Below, piece after piece: positions 24,161 to 34,494 of a DNA stretch of 64,000 nt. How positions within the stretch are numbered: the first letter of the stretch is position 1; every line of letters starts with the position of its first letter. The stretch spans positions 39,202,872 through 39,266,871 of the forward strand of contig OX246741.1 of the NCBI GenBank assembly GCA_945910005.1, written 5' to 3'. This DNA comes from Isoperla grammatica. Its lineage: Eukaryota > Arthropoda > Insecta > Plecoptera > Perlodidae. The position numbers and the translations under genes were made by a program. The notes beneath the pieces are model-generated. The model was given only the letters and a program-made list of their open reading frames with translations, did not search any database and was not told where the DNA came from.

Positions 24161-26703
24161 CATGGAAACAGAGTGGCAGATGAAATGTATTATCAAAGTG
24201 TAAAAGTAATGAATGCCCAATGGCTGTTTCATGCAAAACTCCAGTATTTACCTAATTAATAATTATGCACCGACAAGAACCTTGGATAAACATGCTGTTA
24301 ATTTGGTCCGAACGTAATTGTATAGTTTTCCTAAGTGAAGATCAGTTCTGCAACTGAGTGGATAATCGCTAAATAATATTTCACTTCAATTAATCAGCTT
24401 GAAATGTCTAACAAATAAATTACATGAAATGATTTTTAATGTGGGACATTATAACGTGTATTACGCCCCAAGTCACCGGTAACATCTATACCAGTATTAT
24501 ATCGATATTTGATCAAAAGCAGAAGTTAAATAAAACACCACCCAAACTGGGATTCGAACTCTGGACCTTCTGCAAGAACAACAATAAATCCACAGGACCA
24601 GCGAGCTACACACTGTAAATTACTAATTAATTTATTTGGATATTTATTGGACGTTCAAAACGATTTTCGTGTGGCCATGAATGGATGTAATTTATAGATA
24701 GGCAGCTAATATTGAGATAAAAGTGCGTGTAATCAGTCACAAAAAGTGTTTTCTTCGCAATCATAGCAAAATAGTGTTCGCATACAACATAATGAGTTAT
24801 CTATGACAAATTTAAACAGCCAACTTGAATTCAACCCGGCGAGCTCGTCAAAGCATTCCTCAGAGAAATCAAATGAAAATAACCATTTGCAAAAAGTATG
24901 ACAAATTGACAACTATGGGATGATCACTAGTCACAAATTGGTCGATTATCTATGGAAGTTATCGATTTGTTTGGTTATGTGAGTCACCTGTAAGAATGTT
25001 CAGTCACAACCAACGCTCAGCTCTTCCGGCAGTAAGATTGCATCGGACACTGCGCCGTGTGCTGCGTGGGTTTGTTACGATCATACGACCAAGAATGTGC
25101 ACACTCAAATCAATACAACTTTTTCAAGAGGTTGTTGTTATTTATTATCATCGTTCATTGTGTTGATTGATTTTATGATAGTCTTCAATCGTCAAGTATT
25201 TTTTCGTGTCAAGCTTGCTTTGTTCCCAAGTAGGTATATAAATGATTGGCAAAAACGTTGGGATATAAATTGTACACATCCATAATAGACGTTAACAAAC
25301 GAAATATGAATATAAGATACACATCGGCCTTTGCAACAGAAAACATGTACATGTTTGATGTATACAAATTGTGGAAACGAGGAATGGATGTGAGTCCTAG
25401 AAGTATTGACTTTAGAACACTTTCATTACTATGCTATGCTTTGCTACCAGTCTACATCGAGAAATCTTCAATGATTTTTCATTTTAGGTAAAATCATTCA
25501 TTACGTTCTTAAACTTTGTATATATGAATAAATGACGATTACAATGTTTTTTGTTTGTTTTTTATGTTTCATGGACAATTGTATAATATTGTATTTTTTA
25601 AGATTCTTACCGTAGATTATAGATTTGTTTAGGTAGGTAACAACTTGAAAACTATAAGTGAAATAAATGCGTATAAGGACAATTCATCGTGTATTGTGAG
25701 TAGGTCTTGCGTGTCAGTACACTGCGTGTTTTGTTCTCAACGATATAACAAGTAAAACTAAGAAGTTTTGTCGGTTCTTCTTTTTACAAAACCTTAAATC
25801 ACTTCTTCTGTGTTATAAAATGTTATTGAAACGATTATCTATAATAAATATGCGTGAACTAGTTTTTTCAACCTTTGTAGCTACGTTACCGTACAAATGA
25901 ACGTTTTATACCGTAAAAACGAACAAATTAAATCTCGAAAAGTTATGATTACAAATAATCATTTAAATATGATTTCCTGGCATGAAGAGGAATGCTTAAA
26001 ACATGCGAGCGTCATTTCTAATGTTGCATGAGTGTTTCACTTAGGTCAACAAACCAACCAAGAGACACGCAATATTGGCGTTGTGGTATATATGGCGCAA
26101 TGACGCTACACGACATAAAATAAGTAATTTTCCCAATTTAAATTTAAATTTAAATCCGTATAATTCTATATTGTGTGATATTTTAGCCAAGCAGTGCAAA
26201 AATAGATAAAAGTGAAATATAATCGTCAATGAATATCAAATCAAGACTATTGAAACATAACATGACAAGAGTGATTCCAAAGGTTTTTAAACTAGACTGC
26301 CATAACGATAACGAGGCAGTACGAGTGGTCTCACCATCAATGTCAATGGCCGTGTTAATTGTTAACAACCGTCTGTTAATTCCTTGCTCTAACATACGAA
26401 CCTACACCTCTTGTTTGCTCAACTTAAGACTTCCAAAAAACTCTCGTTAGTGGTTATAAATTTGAATTTTAAAACTTACGTTTATGTATTACATCGTTAA
26501 AATGCTTTTATAAAAAAACTTACTAAATAGATGTCATATTTAAGGAGCTAAAGAGGTGGACACCGCCGTGATAAGTGCATCTTTTAACACGTTGTTTCAT
26601 TTGAATGCCGGTTTGCCGCGCGTGTGAGGGGGACAGTGGGTGTGCACAGGACCCCAAACATTACTATGATCAAAACTTGTTGTAGGCTTTCGCGGCCCGA
26701 GAC
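24161..26703. other. unique AT-rich sequence with one tRNA-like head
   Basis: Several 60-81-codon frames (25097-25491, 26041-26450) on both strands show no domain. From about 26580 GC content rises where the minus-strand Penelope 3' region appears to continue beyond the palindrome arm. Confidence 0.5.
24537..24616 (-). mobile_element. tRNA-like SINE head (minus)
   Basis: Minus strand: GTGTGTAGCTCGCTGGTCCTGTGG, a 20-nt insert, then AGGTCCAGAGTTCGAATCCCAG. A-box-like and B-box elements are at tRNA-like spacing. Stem pairing is incomplete, so a SINE remnant rather than a tRNA gene. Confidence 0.45.
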
Positions 26704-26759
26704 AATATTAATAATTCTTGGCTGTCGGGTGTCGCCGTGTCTGTCGTTTATTAAAACCT

Positions 26760-26793
26760 GACGTTTCGGACTAATTGCATAGTCCATCTTCAG
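26760..26793 (-). ncRNA. hammerhead-ribozyme-like core in the other Penelope arm
   Basis: This is the mirror copy of the motif at 27613-27646: CTGAAGA, stem GGACT/AGTCC and GAAACGTC on the minus strand, with all core bases retained. It lies between the stop codon of the GIY-YIG frame and the arm end, the expected 3' untranslated position. Confidence 0.55.
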
Positions 26794-26806
26794 AGTGAAG
26801 AGACAG

Positions 26807-27328
26807 TCACTGAGAGAACCTACTAGATCCAGCTCTACCCAGCGACTGTGCCTCACACTGCCGTGCAATCTCCGACGCGCGAACATCCCGCGCGTGCGCG
26901 CTAGCTTGTTCTCGAACCTTCGAGATGTGCTTCGCATGTTCCGCCCGCGCGAGTTTCAAGCACTGCAACGTAGGCTGCCACGCCCTACTCAGCTTTAATC
27001 CGTCCTCCCTATTGAAATTATCAGGTTGCATTTCAATTTCAATAGCCTCTCGTACCAGGCGGGGGCGGTAGTCTTTACTGGTAGCCAGGACGCGCGTGTT
27101 GTCAAAATCTATAATGTGGCATTTGTCAACACTATGCTCTGCAATGGCTGACTTCTCAACATGTCCTAAACGTGCATGGCTCTTATGTTCTTTTACTCTT
27201 GTTGAGATTTGTTGTCCTGACTGTCCTATATAAACCTTATCACACGCCCCACACGGTATTTGATACACGCCTGGTACACCTAAGGGAGGGGGTTTGTCTT
27301 TTGCTGAGTTAAATAGGGTACTCAGCTG
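26807..27328 (-). mobile_element. Penelope-like retroelement: C-terminal GIY-YIG endonuclease fragment
   Basis: The minus strand is open for about 174 codons, ending at a stop at 26807-26809. It contains GVYQIPCGACDKVYIGQSG, then a conserved Arg/His stretch STRVKEHKSH, AIAEHS, and the typical tail YRPRLVREAIEIE...NREDGLKLSRAW. The paired GVY...VYIG blocks, the cysteines between them and the downstream Arg are the hallmarks of the GIY-YIG nuclease at the C terminus of Penelope-like elements, which nicks target DNA for reverse transcription. The reverse transcriptase part is absent: the open frame runs upstream into the point where an inverted copy of the element's own 3' part begins (27328). 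The coding part is intact but truncated and so not autonomous. GC content is clearly higher than the surroundings. Confidence 0.85.
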
Positions 27329-27702
27329 TAAAGACTACCGCCCCCGCCTGGTACGAGAGGCTATTGAAATTGAAATGCAACCTGATAATTTCAATAGGGA
27401 GGACGGATTAAAGCTGAGTAGGGCGTGGCAGCCTACGTTGCAGCGCTTGAAACTCGCGCGGGCGGAACATGCGAAGCACATCTCGAAGGTTCGAGAACAA
27501 GCTAGCGCGCACGCGCGGGATGTTCGCGCGTCGGAGATTGCACGGCAGTGTGAGGCACAGTCGCTGGGTAGAGCTGGATCGAGTAGGTTCTCTCAGTGAC
27601 TGTCTCTTCACTCTGAAGATGGACTATGCAATTAGTCCGAAACGTCAGGTTTTAATAAACGACAGACGCGGCGACACCCGACAGCCAAGAATTATTAATA
27701 TT
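27328..27702 (+). mobile_element. inverted partial copy of the Penelope-like element (3' arm)
   Basis: This plus-strand segment mirrors 26704-27078 base for base with no length change. By eye there are only a few substitutions, for example Cys versus Arg in the LQ(C/R)LKLAR block and one or two in the 3' untranslated part. It carries the last part of the coding region (KDYRPRLVREAIEIE to the stop at 27597-27599) and the 3' untranslated region, but lacks the GIY-YIG block. Penelope-like elements are known to insert with partial extra copies in direct or inverted orientation (pseudo-LTRs), which fits this head-to-head arrangement. Confidence 0.85.
27613..27646 (+). ncRNA. hammerhead-ribozyme-like core in Penelope 3' arm
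   Basis: The sequence has CTGAAGA (27613-27619), a stem GGACT (27621-27625) / AGTCC (27634-27638) closed by ATGCAATT, then GAAACGTC (27639-27646). This is the CUGANGA / stem II / GAAA layout of the hammerhead core. Minimal hammerhead motifs are described from Penelope-like element terminal repeats. Stems I and III are short or unclear here, so cleavage activity is not shown. Confidence 0.55.
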
Positions 27703-27833
27703 CATATGATCGTTGCATCAAGCTACACTTTCAACACAGGTTCCCAAGTTACAACAACCTGAATTACATGGAACGTGGAAACAATAAGCTAAACCAAGTA
27801 TCAAGATATTAAATTATGTTCTGTTTATTGTTT

Positions 27834-28497
27834 TAAAGGGATAGTCAGATGAAGAACTAAAAAATCACCAATTAGTCATTAGTCCATGAAATTCAGTTAT
27901 GTGTAAAATACAATTGATATAGGTTGCTTCAATGCAAGAAAAAAAATAGTGAACAATTAGCTATTCTACTAGATTTCCTTCGGCAGCTCTTGTTGCATTT
28001 TTCTTACAAAGCGTAGTGCAACTGTATCGGTTCAGAGGTAGCTGGCGAGGACTCATTGTGTTATACGAGACGAGCCCGCGCTCCGCGAAACACTCGGCGA
28101 CGGCGGACAGTACCGCTCAAGACAGATTGCAACTTTTCTACACATCATGTCACAAAAAAATTAATTGCAGGGTATTTTGTAGAAGTACACGTTCGTACTA
28201 AGAAGCATGTTATCGGTAGAGAAACGATGCACATTAAACCTCCTGATCGATTTTTGATCAGTGCCCTATTTTAGCAGTGGTTTTACTTTCTCAAGGCAAC
28301 ATTTTTTTCATATGGGAATTACCATGAGAAAAGTTGCTCGGTGCTACTTGGTAGCACCAAACCAAAAAATCGCGTTTTCTTTAATTTTTTAACCGCCTGC
28401 TTTTAAAGTATGGTATCTTTTAGTCATGTTTTTTATGTTTAAAGGTGGACATCTACAAATGGTAGTTCTTTAGTTTTTCACCCGACTATCCCTTTAA
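27834..28497 (+). mobile_element. TTAA-type MITE, copy 2
   Basis: Same family as the element at 13731-14411 in opposite orientation: TTAA at 27834-27837 and 28494-28497, the same inverted repeats, and a colinear interior with a small length difference (664 versus 681 bp). The 73-codon frame is also open here (28056-28274). Between the copies I count about six amino-acid-changing and two silent differences in that frame, which does not suggest selection on a protein. It lies 131 bp beyond the Penelope-like palindrome. Confidence 0.85.
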
Positions 28498-31158
28498 CGT
28501 CAACACATTTCAATAAATCATTATTTAATCGAACTAAAAATAGTAATAACGTCAAATGAATAATTATATGAATTTTAAATAAAATAATCGTAATAATTAT
28601 AATTTGATACCGAATTTAACTAGCCTACTCTTAATTATCAATCTCTATCACATCACTTCTTCTCCGGAAGTGGGAGAAAGAAAGAGAGAATGATGATTAT
28701 AAACTTGTGGACATTGTAATAAAAAAACTGATAAAATGTTAACGACAAAATGATTATCACGACACCAAAAAGTGTTTTCTATTTGAACATTTTCTTACTT
28801 TCAATTTAATGTTATGACATAAAAGACCGAATAAAACACGGCATAAAATAATGACAACCAAAAGAAATAACATTTTGGTATGATAACCAAGTATTAACGA
28901 TCTTCCTGGATATAGTTGTGGTTCTACACAATCCCCTCATCATCCGCCTTACTGGGAGCATCTGTTAAGACGATTACCCTATGATTAATATCTTTAACCG
29001 AATTATTTTAATCTCAATAGTATAAAAAATCAATCACACTGAAAACAAGGAGAATGTGATTAAGTGACCTAAGTGATTAATCGAAGGGCGTCATCGAGAC
29101 CCGACCGTGAGAAGGTCGGTATAGAAGTTCGTCAACAATCCAGCCCACACGTCGGAGTGCCAAAAACCTGAATTAATTGGTCATTAGAGGTTTTTACCAG
29201 TGTTGGAGTCTGTGATTACCGCGATGGTTTGAGGTAGGCCTCAGTTACTTGAGGTAACGAGCTGATACTTCACGTGCCTCAACTTTACGATGGATGGTTC
29301 TAATTTGTCTCGGATTAATTAACATTATGGGACGGTGTACGTGCGTTAAGGTGAGGGGTTTAACAACAGTTGAGACGGAGGAAGCGGAGAGGAGACTTCG
29401 AAAAGAAGCTGGTGACCGTTGTTACGACAGTTCATGTTGTAGAGGTGCATGAAATAGCAAGTGTTTGGTATTTTGTACAGTGATCATATTTAGAGTGTAG
29501 TAGAATATTTGCTTGTTATTTATGTATTTTAGTTATTTTATTTGTTTTATATTATGTGTATCCAATGCAGTTATAAAATGTTTACACAGAAAAATAAACC
29601 CAACTATACAATGAACAATGAGAAACGATGAAAACACCGAATTTAATAAAATACCAATTAAAAGATATCATAACAACAAAACACTTGTGCAGCCTCTTTA
29701 TTAGGGCAACCATTGATTTTGTGTTATGTATATTTGTTGAGCTATAGATGAGCATTAGGATTTAGGCTACGGCAATTTGCTAGGATCATATTTTTTAAAA
29801 GTAGGAGTCTCGCTATGAAAACCGCGCAAAGCTAACGTGTTTTCTTGAGAACGTTTCACAACAATGAAAAGTGATAACGGCCGAATTGTGGTATCGTAAG
29901 AACTAAACACAAAAATAAAAAAATATCAACTATTTTAATCATTACGTTTTTTTGTAATCTTAATTAATTTACAGTTAATTACTAAATAACCGGCAACGAT
30001 AAATATATTTGGAACTTTTGGAAAGTTAGTTTTTACGAAACCATAATTCACACAGTTATTACTTTTTTAATATTGTAAAGCGTTATCTCAAGATATTAAT
30101 AAATAAAAGATCGTAAACTTCGCGCGGTTTTCATAACGATCTTACTTGTGACTTTTATTATTGGTTTATAATGTTGAATGAAAACTACTAATGCAACTGA
30201 CTGATAACCAAACCTACAACGTTTGAGCTCAGATGAGTACAATGTCATAATTCACTACTTACTGGTAGAGCACCCAGTAGGCCTACAAACTTGTCTAGCC
30301 TGTCCAACAGTTTTCACAAAATTGTGGGGAAAAATATGACACCCACCACGTTATTATAAATAGCGATAAGACTAATGAAATAAAAACAAAAAACAAATCT
30401 GTATCTCCGTAGAATGTGTTGAAACGTAACAGGCCACCATTCCTCGGCATAAAGACATGTATAACAGTATAACAGTTGTCATTCATTGATCTTATCTTAC
30501 AGAGTCGGAGCCCACGCCTTCAAGATCTACTGCGGTGAAGCAATTATGTCAATAATAACATTAACAAGCAACCGTACAGTGTACAAGAAGATATTTTTAT
30601 ACCTTATCCAGTGGAACATAATCAATCAATTACGTCATATAATGGACGTCGTTCTTTTCAATAGTGAATGCTTTGAAATACAATAAAGAAAGAGAACTCT
30701 TTTAAAAAGTGGCCAACAATATGTACGCGCCGCGGGGGTGGTAGTAAGGTAGTAAGGTAGTAGGAAGGTGGAACTTTAGTTGTCGAGAAATGTAACACTT
30801 CGCCTTTGTAGATAAGCAATACTGTTTACATTATAGAAGCATCTGACGTTTAAATATTAAAAATGACATTCTCCAAAAAGAAGTAGAATTGCAAGAGAGA
30901 ATGCTGATGTGTCATAGCTATATAGATCGTACTGTAAGAGATAGTTACTCAGCTCACAGTTGTCCAGATCTAAAGATGTGTACTCGTGTGATACGTCAAT
31001 GTGTTCTGGTGGCTAGAATCAGTGTTGATACTCTAAAGTGTGTTTTATTTCATGTATTTGAGTGATTTTGATACGGTTTTCTTTTTATATTGTATAGTTG
31101 TATTTATTGGCCTCCTTTGTAGTTCAGGCAATTCTCACAGAAGATGTTTCGGACGTTT
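28498..31158. other. unique AT-rich sequence, no gene seen
   Basis: A short GC-richer patch at 29090-29440 contains the hairpin ACCGTGAGAAGGTCGGT but no open frame of note. GTAGTAAG is repeated three times near 30740. The last 60 bp resemble the 5' half of the SINE body that seeds the next array. Confidence 0.5.
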
Positions 31159-32603
31159 TCCTCAGTCGTAATGGTGAATGCTGGGACTGTTATACTATCA
31201 CTCAGTTATCGGAGATTCTACCCAGTCGTAATGGTGAATGCTGGGACTGTTATACTATCACTCAGTTATCGGAGATTCTACCCACTCGTAATGGTGAATG
31301 CTGGGATTGAGTCATACTATCACTCAGTTATCGGAGATTCTACCCAGTCGTAATGGTGAATGCTGGGACTGTTATACTATCACTCAGTTATCGGAGATTC
31401 TACCCAGTCGTGATGGTGAATGCTGGGACTGTTATACTATCACTCAGTTATCGGAGATTCTACCCAGTCGTAATGGTGAATGCTGGGACTGTTATACTAT
31501 CACTCAGTTATCGGAGATTCTACCCAGTCGTAATGGTGAATGCTGGGACTGTTATACTATCACTCAGTTATCGGAGATTCTACCCAGTCGTAATGGTGAA
31601 TGCTGGGATTGAGTCATACTATCACTCAGTTATCGGAGATTCTACCCAGTCGTAATGGTGAATGCTGGGACTGTTATACTATCACTCAGTTATCGGAGAT
31701 TCTACCCAGTCGTAATGGTGAATGCTGGGACTGAGTCATACTATCACTCAGTTATCGGAGATTCTACACAGTCGTAATGGTGAATGCTGGGACTGTTATA
31801 CTATCACTCAGTTATCGGAGATTCTTCCCAGTCGTAATGGTGAATTCTGGGACTGTTATACTATCACTCAGTTATCGGAGATTCTACCCAGTCGTAATGG
31901 TGAATGCTGGGATTGAGTCATACTATCACTCAGTTATCGGAGATTCTACCCAGTCGTAATGGTGAATGCTGGGACTGTTATACTATCACTCAGTTATCGG
32001 AGATTCTACCCAGTCGTAATGATGAATGCTGGGACTGTTATACTATCACTCAGTTATCGGAGATTCTACCCAGTCGTAATGGTGAATGCTGGGACTGAGT
32101 CATACTATCACTCAGTTATCGGAGATTCTACCCAGTCGTAATGGTGAATGCTGGGACTGTTATACTATCACTCAGTTATCGGAGATTCTACCCAGTCGTA
32201 ATGGTGAATGCTGGGACTGTTATACTATCACTCAGTTATCGGAGATTCTACCCAGTCGTAATGGTGAATGCTGGGACTGTTATACTATCACTCAGTTATC
32301 GGAGATTCTACCCAGTCGTAATGGTGAATGCTGGGACTGTTATACTATCACTCAGTTATCGGAGATTCTACCCAGTCGTAATGGTGAATGCTGGGATTGA
32401 GTCATACTATCACTCAGTTATCGGAGATTCTACCCAGTCGTAATGGTGAATGCTGAGATTGAGTCATACTATCACTCAGTTATCGGAGATTCTACCCAGT
32501 CGTAATGGTGAATGCTGGGATTGAGTCATACTATCACTCAGTTATCGGAGATTCTACCCAGTCGTAATGGTGAATGCTGGGACTGAGTCATACTATCACT
32601 CAG
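31159..32603 (+). repeat. 60/62-bp minisatellite derived from the SINE body, about 24 units
   Basis: The unit runs CAGTCGTAATGGTGAATGCTGGGA..., then TACTATCACTCAGTTATCGGAGATTCTACC. Two unit types alternate irregularly: a 60-bp form with GGGACTGTTATAC and a 62-bp form with GGGATTGAGTCATAC or GGGACTGAGTCATAC. The 62-bp form matches the SINE body at about 62838-62890 (CAGTCGTAAAAGCGAATGCTGGGATTGAGTCATACTATCA in the SINE). The sequence before the array (ACGTTTTCCTCAG) and after it (CAGCCATCGGACATTCCTCC, CATTACCTAGTT) also follow the SINE, so the array sits inside a diverged SINE copy. The 60-bp period gives open frames of up to 104 codons that I regard as non-coding. Confidence 0.9.
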
Positions 32604-34494
32604 CCATCGGACATTCCTCCTCACACCACATTACCTAGTTGGGGGATCTGGCCAGGTTTCCTACACAAATATCTCTCCACTTGAATCTATTGCTCTGCAG
32701 CCAAGTCCTATCGTGGCTTTACTATGTTGTATTGCATCACTCACGTTAACATGCTAGTGATAATGTATGTGCATGACGTGTACAAAGTGGCCAAACAAAC
32801 AATTGAACTTGGTACCCGGGCGAGAATTGGTGTAAATTTCGCCGAACATGAGTTAATGTTGTAAGTGGATTCAAGGGCAAGAGCAGAGCCGGTCCTGGCT
32901 AAAAGTCTTTCTGTTGTACAAACTGGGAACATGGACACAAAGGATTGCGTAATTCACATGGATTTAGAAATAAACAAAAATAACATGAGTGCATTCGTGG
33001 GAACTGATGGGGAGAACAGTTCAGTAGGGATCATATATCGACGGTTAGAAAATATGGTGGTGCAGGATTTGGCCCAACACGACACTGACACAGTTGCTTG
33101 TATTTTTCTTGGGCATGGGTATATGAAACCAGAGAACAGACAATTGTTGAATTCCTAAACTATAAACTGTTGAATGTAATGTTTATTATATGCGTTCATA
33201 CTATCCTTTCTTAAAATTTAATTTTCAACAGCTAAAAATAAATACTATAAAATGTTCAAGTTTCTCTTCATAGAATGTTGTGTGTTGATCAATGCTCTAA
33301 GTAGTGAATAATACAAATACTTTTAGAAGTTGGAATGGAATAAATATTTGCTTTACTATTTATGCAGCCTAAATCCGTGAGTAAAAGGGTAAACTATACA
33401 ACTGCACACTTCTAAAGCATTATAGGGTATTTGAACTTAGAAGTCTTCAATAGGGAAATGTTTTCAAAGAGATTGGCTAAAAAGTTTAAACATTCAAAAC
33501 CAGTATATACAATTCAATACTTATACATTTACAAGAAGCTTTCCTTATTTGACAAGAGTTTCCATTAGGACTCGGGCTATTCGTACCTGGTGTGACATGC
33601 CACATGGACCAACCACCAACACATCACCTGTGTATGCCGGGGATCTGATCACATCCAGTCATATAGCATTATGTTCTCTAAGTAACTACAATATGCGATC
33701 ATCGTTACGTAAATCAGGAATATCCATTCGATTAGTTGTTTTCTAAGAATGTGTTGTGGATCATTATTACGTCATTTAATATCTAGTTAGTTTTATACAT
33801 TAAATACTGGTTTAATCCTAAGTTGTGCAACTATTTATTTATAGACTTCATTAACATCCTGTTCAGTTATAAAACTGATTTACAAAACACATTGAAAACT
33901 AAATTAACAACGATGTTGTGATATTTCGACGTATCAAATTATATTGGAAACATTTACTATATTAATTCTACAAATTTGAACAAATTAAGGCGTTTTAATT
34001 CTCAGAATACAACTTCTTATTTTTAATATATTGTTGCAACACTATGTGAGTGTACGTTATTGGCATTGCGGATACATAGAATAAGATATGATATATAACA
34101 GACATACAATCACGTATATACTCAGTTGCTTCGAAACAACATGTTTAGCTTTTAAGGAATCTCTGGAAAAGTTTTTCGTCTTACAGTAAAAAGAAATATG
34201 AAGCTAATCTTCATACTATAGAAGAAAATGTAACCCCCTTTCTTGAAAACCTTCATTTTGTAAATCCCTGTCCTAGACGCACAACCCAACGACGTCCCCG
34301 CCAGCCAAACCATTTATTACTAAACGCTAGTTAGTCTGGTAATCTTACTGGTAAACTTTGTTTCACTTTTGATGTACGCGTTGGCCATCACGTATTTTGT
34401 CACTGTCCACCCTCTTAGCCACCTTCGCAGACGTGTTCGCAGAGGTGAGTGATGAGAAATACGGGAGAAGATGGGACACGAAAGCAACTATGAG
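32604..34494. other. SINE 3' remnant then unique sequence
   Basis: CCATCGGACATTCCTCC...ATTACCTAGTT (32604-32640) continues the SINE body after the array. Further on, an unrecognised 75-codon frame (32931-33158) and AT-rich DNA. A donor-like AGAG|GTGAGT stands at 34443-34450 just before the 78-bp array, with no supported exon. Confidence 0.45.
32931..33158 (+). other. unrecognised 75-codon open frame in unique sequence
   Basis: From ATG 32931 the frame begins MDTKDCVIHMDLEIN and ends FLGHGYMKPENRQLLNS. It is outside the arrays and has mixed, non-repetitive composition, but has no recognised domain, and its length is not beyond chance for this window. Could be a degraded mobile-element fragment. 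Confidence 0.15.

Larger units (their letters stand above)
26704..27702. repeat. 999-bp palindrome: 375-bp arms with a 249-bp spacer
   Basis: Arms 26704-27078 and 27328-27702 are reverse complements and both begin and end exactly at the same bases. The spacer 27079-27327 holds the GIY-YIG N-terminal part, including PPPLGVPG before GVYQIPC. Near-identity implies a young insertion. The whole structure is one Penelope-like insertion with an inverted partial copy; minus-strand element sequence appears to continue below 26704. Confidence 0.85.

Noticed and set aside
28056..28274. 72-residue frame in the TTAA element as a conserved peptide
   Set aside because: Non-ATG start and more replacement than silent differences between the two copies.
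34430..34450. exon ending at AGAG|GTGAGT before the 78-bp array
   Set aside because: The donor is good but no supported coding frame or acceptor with similarity to any protein precedes it.
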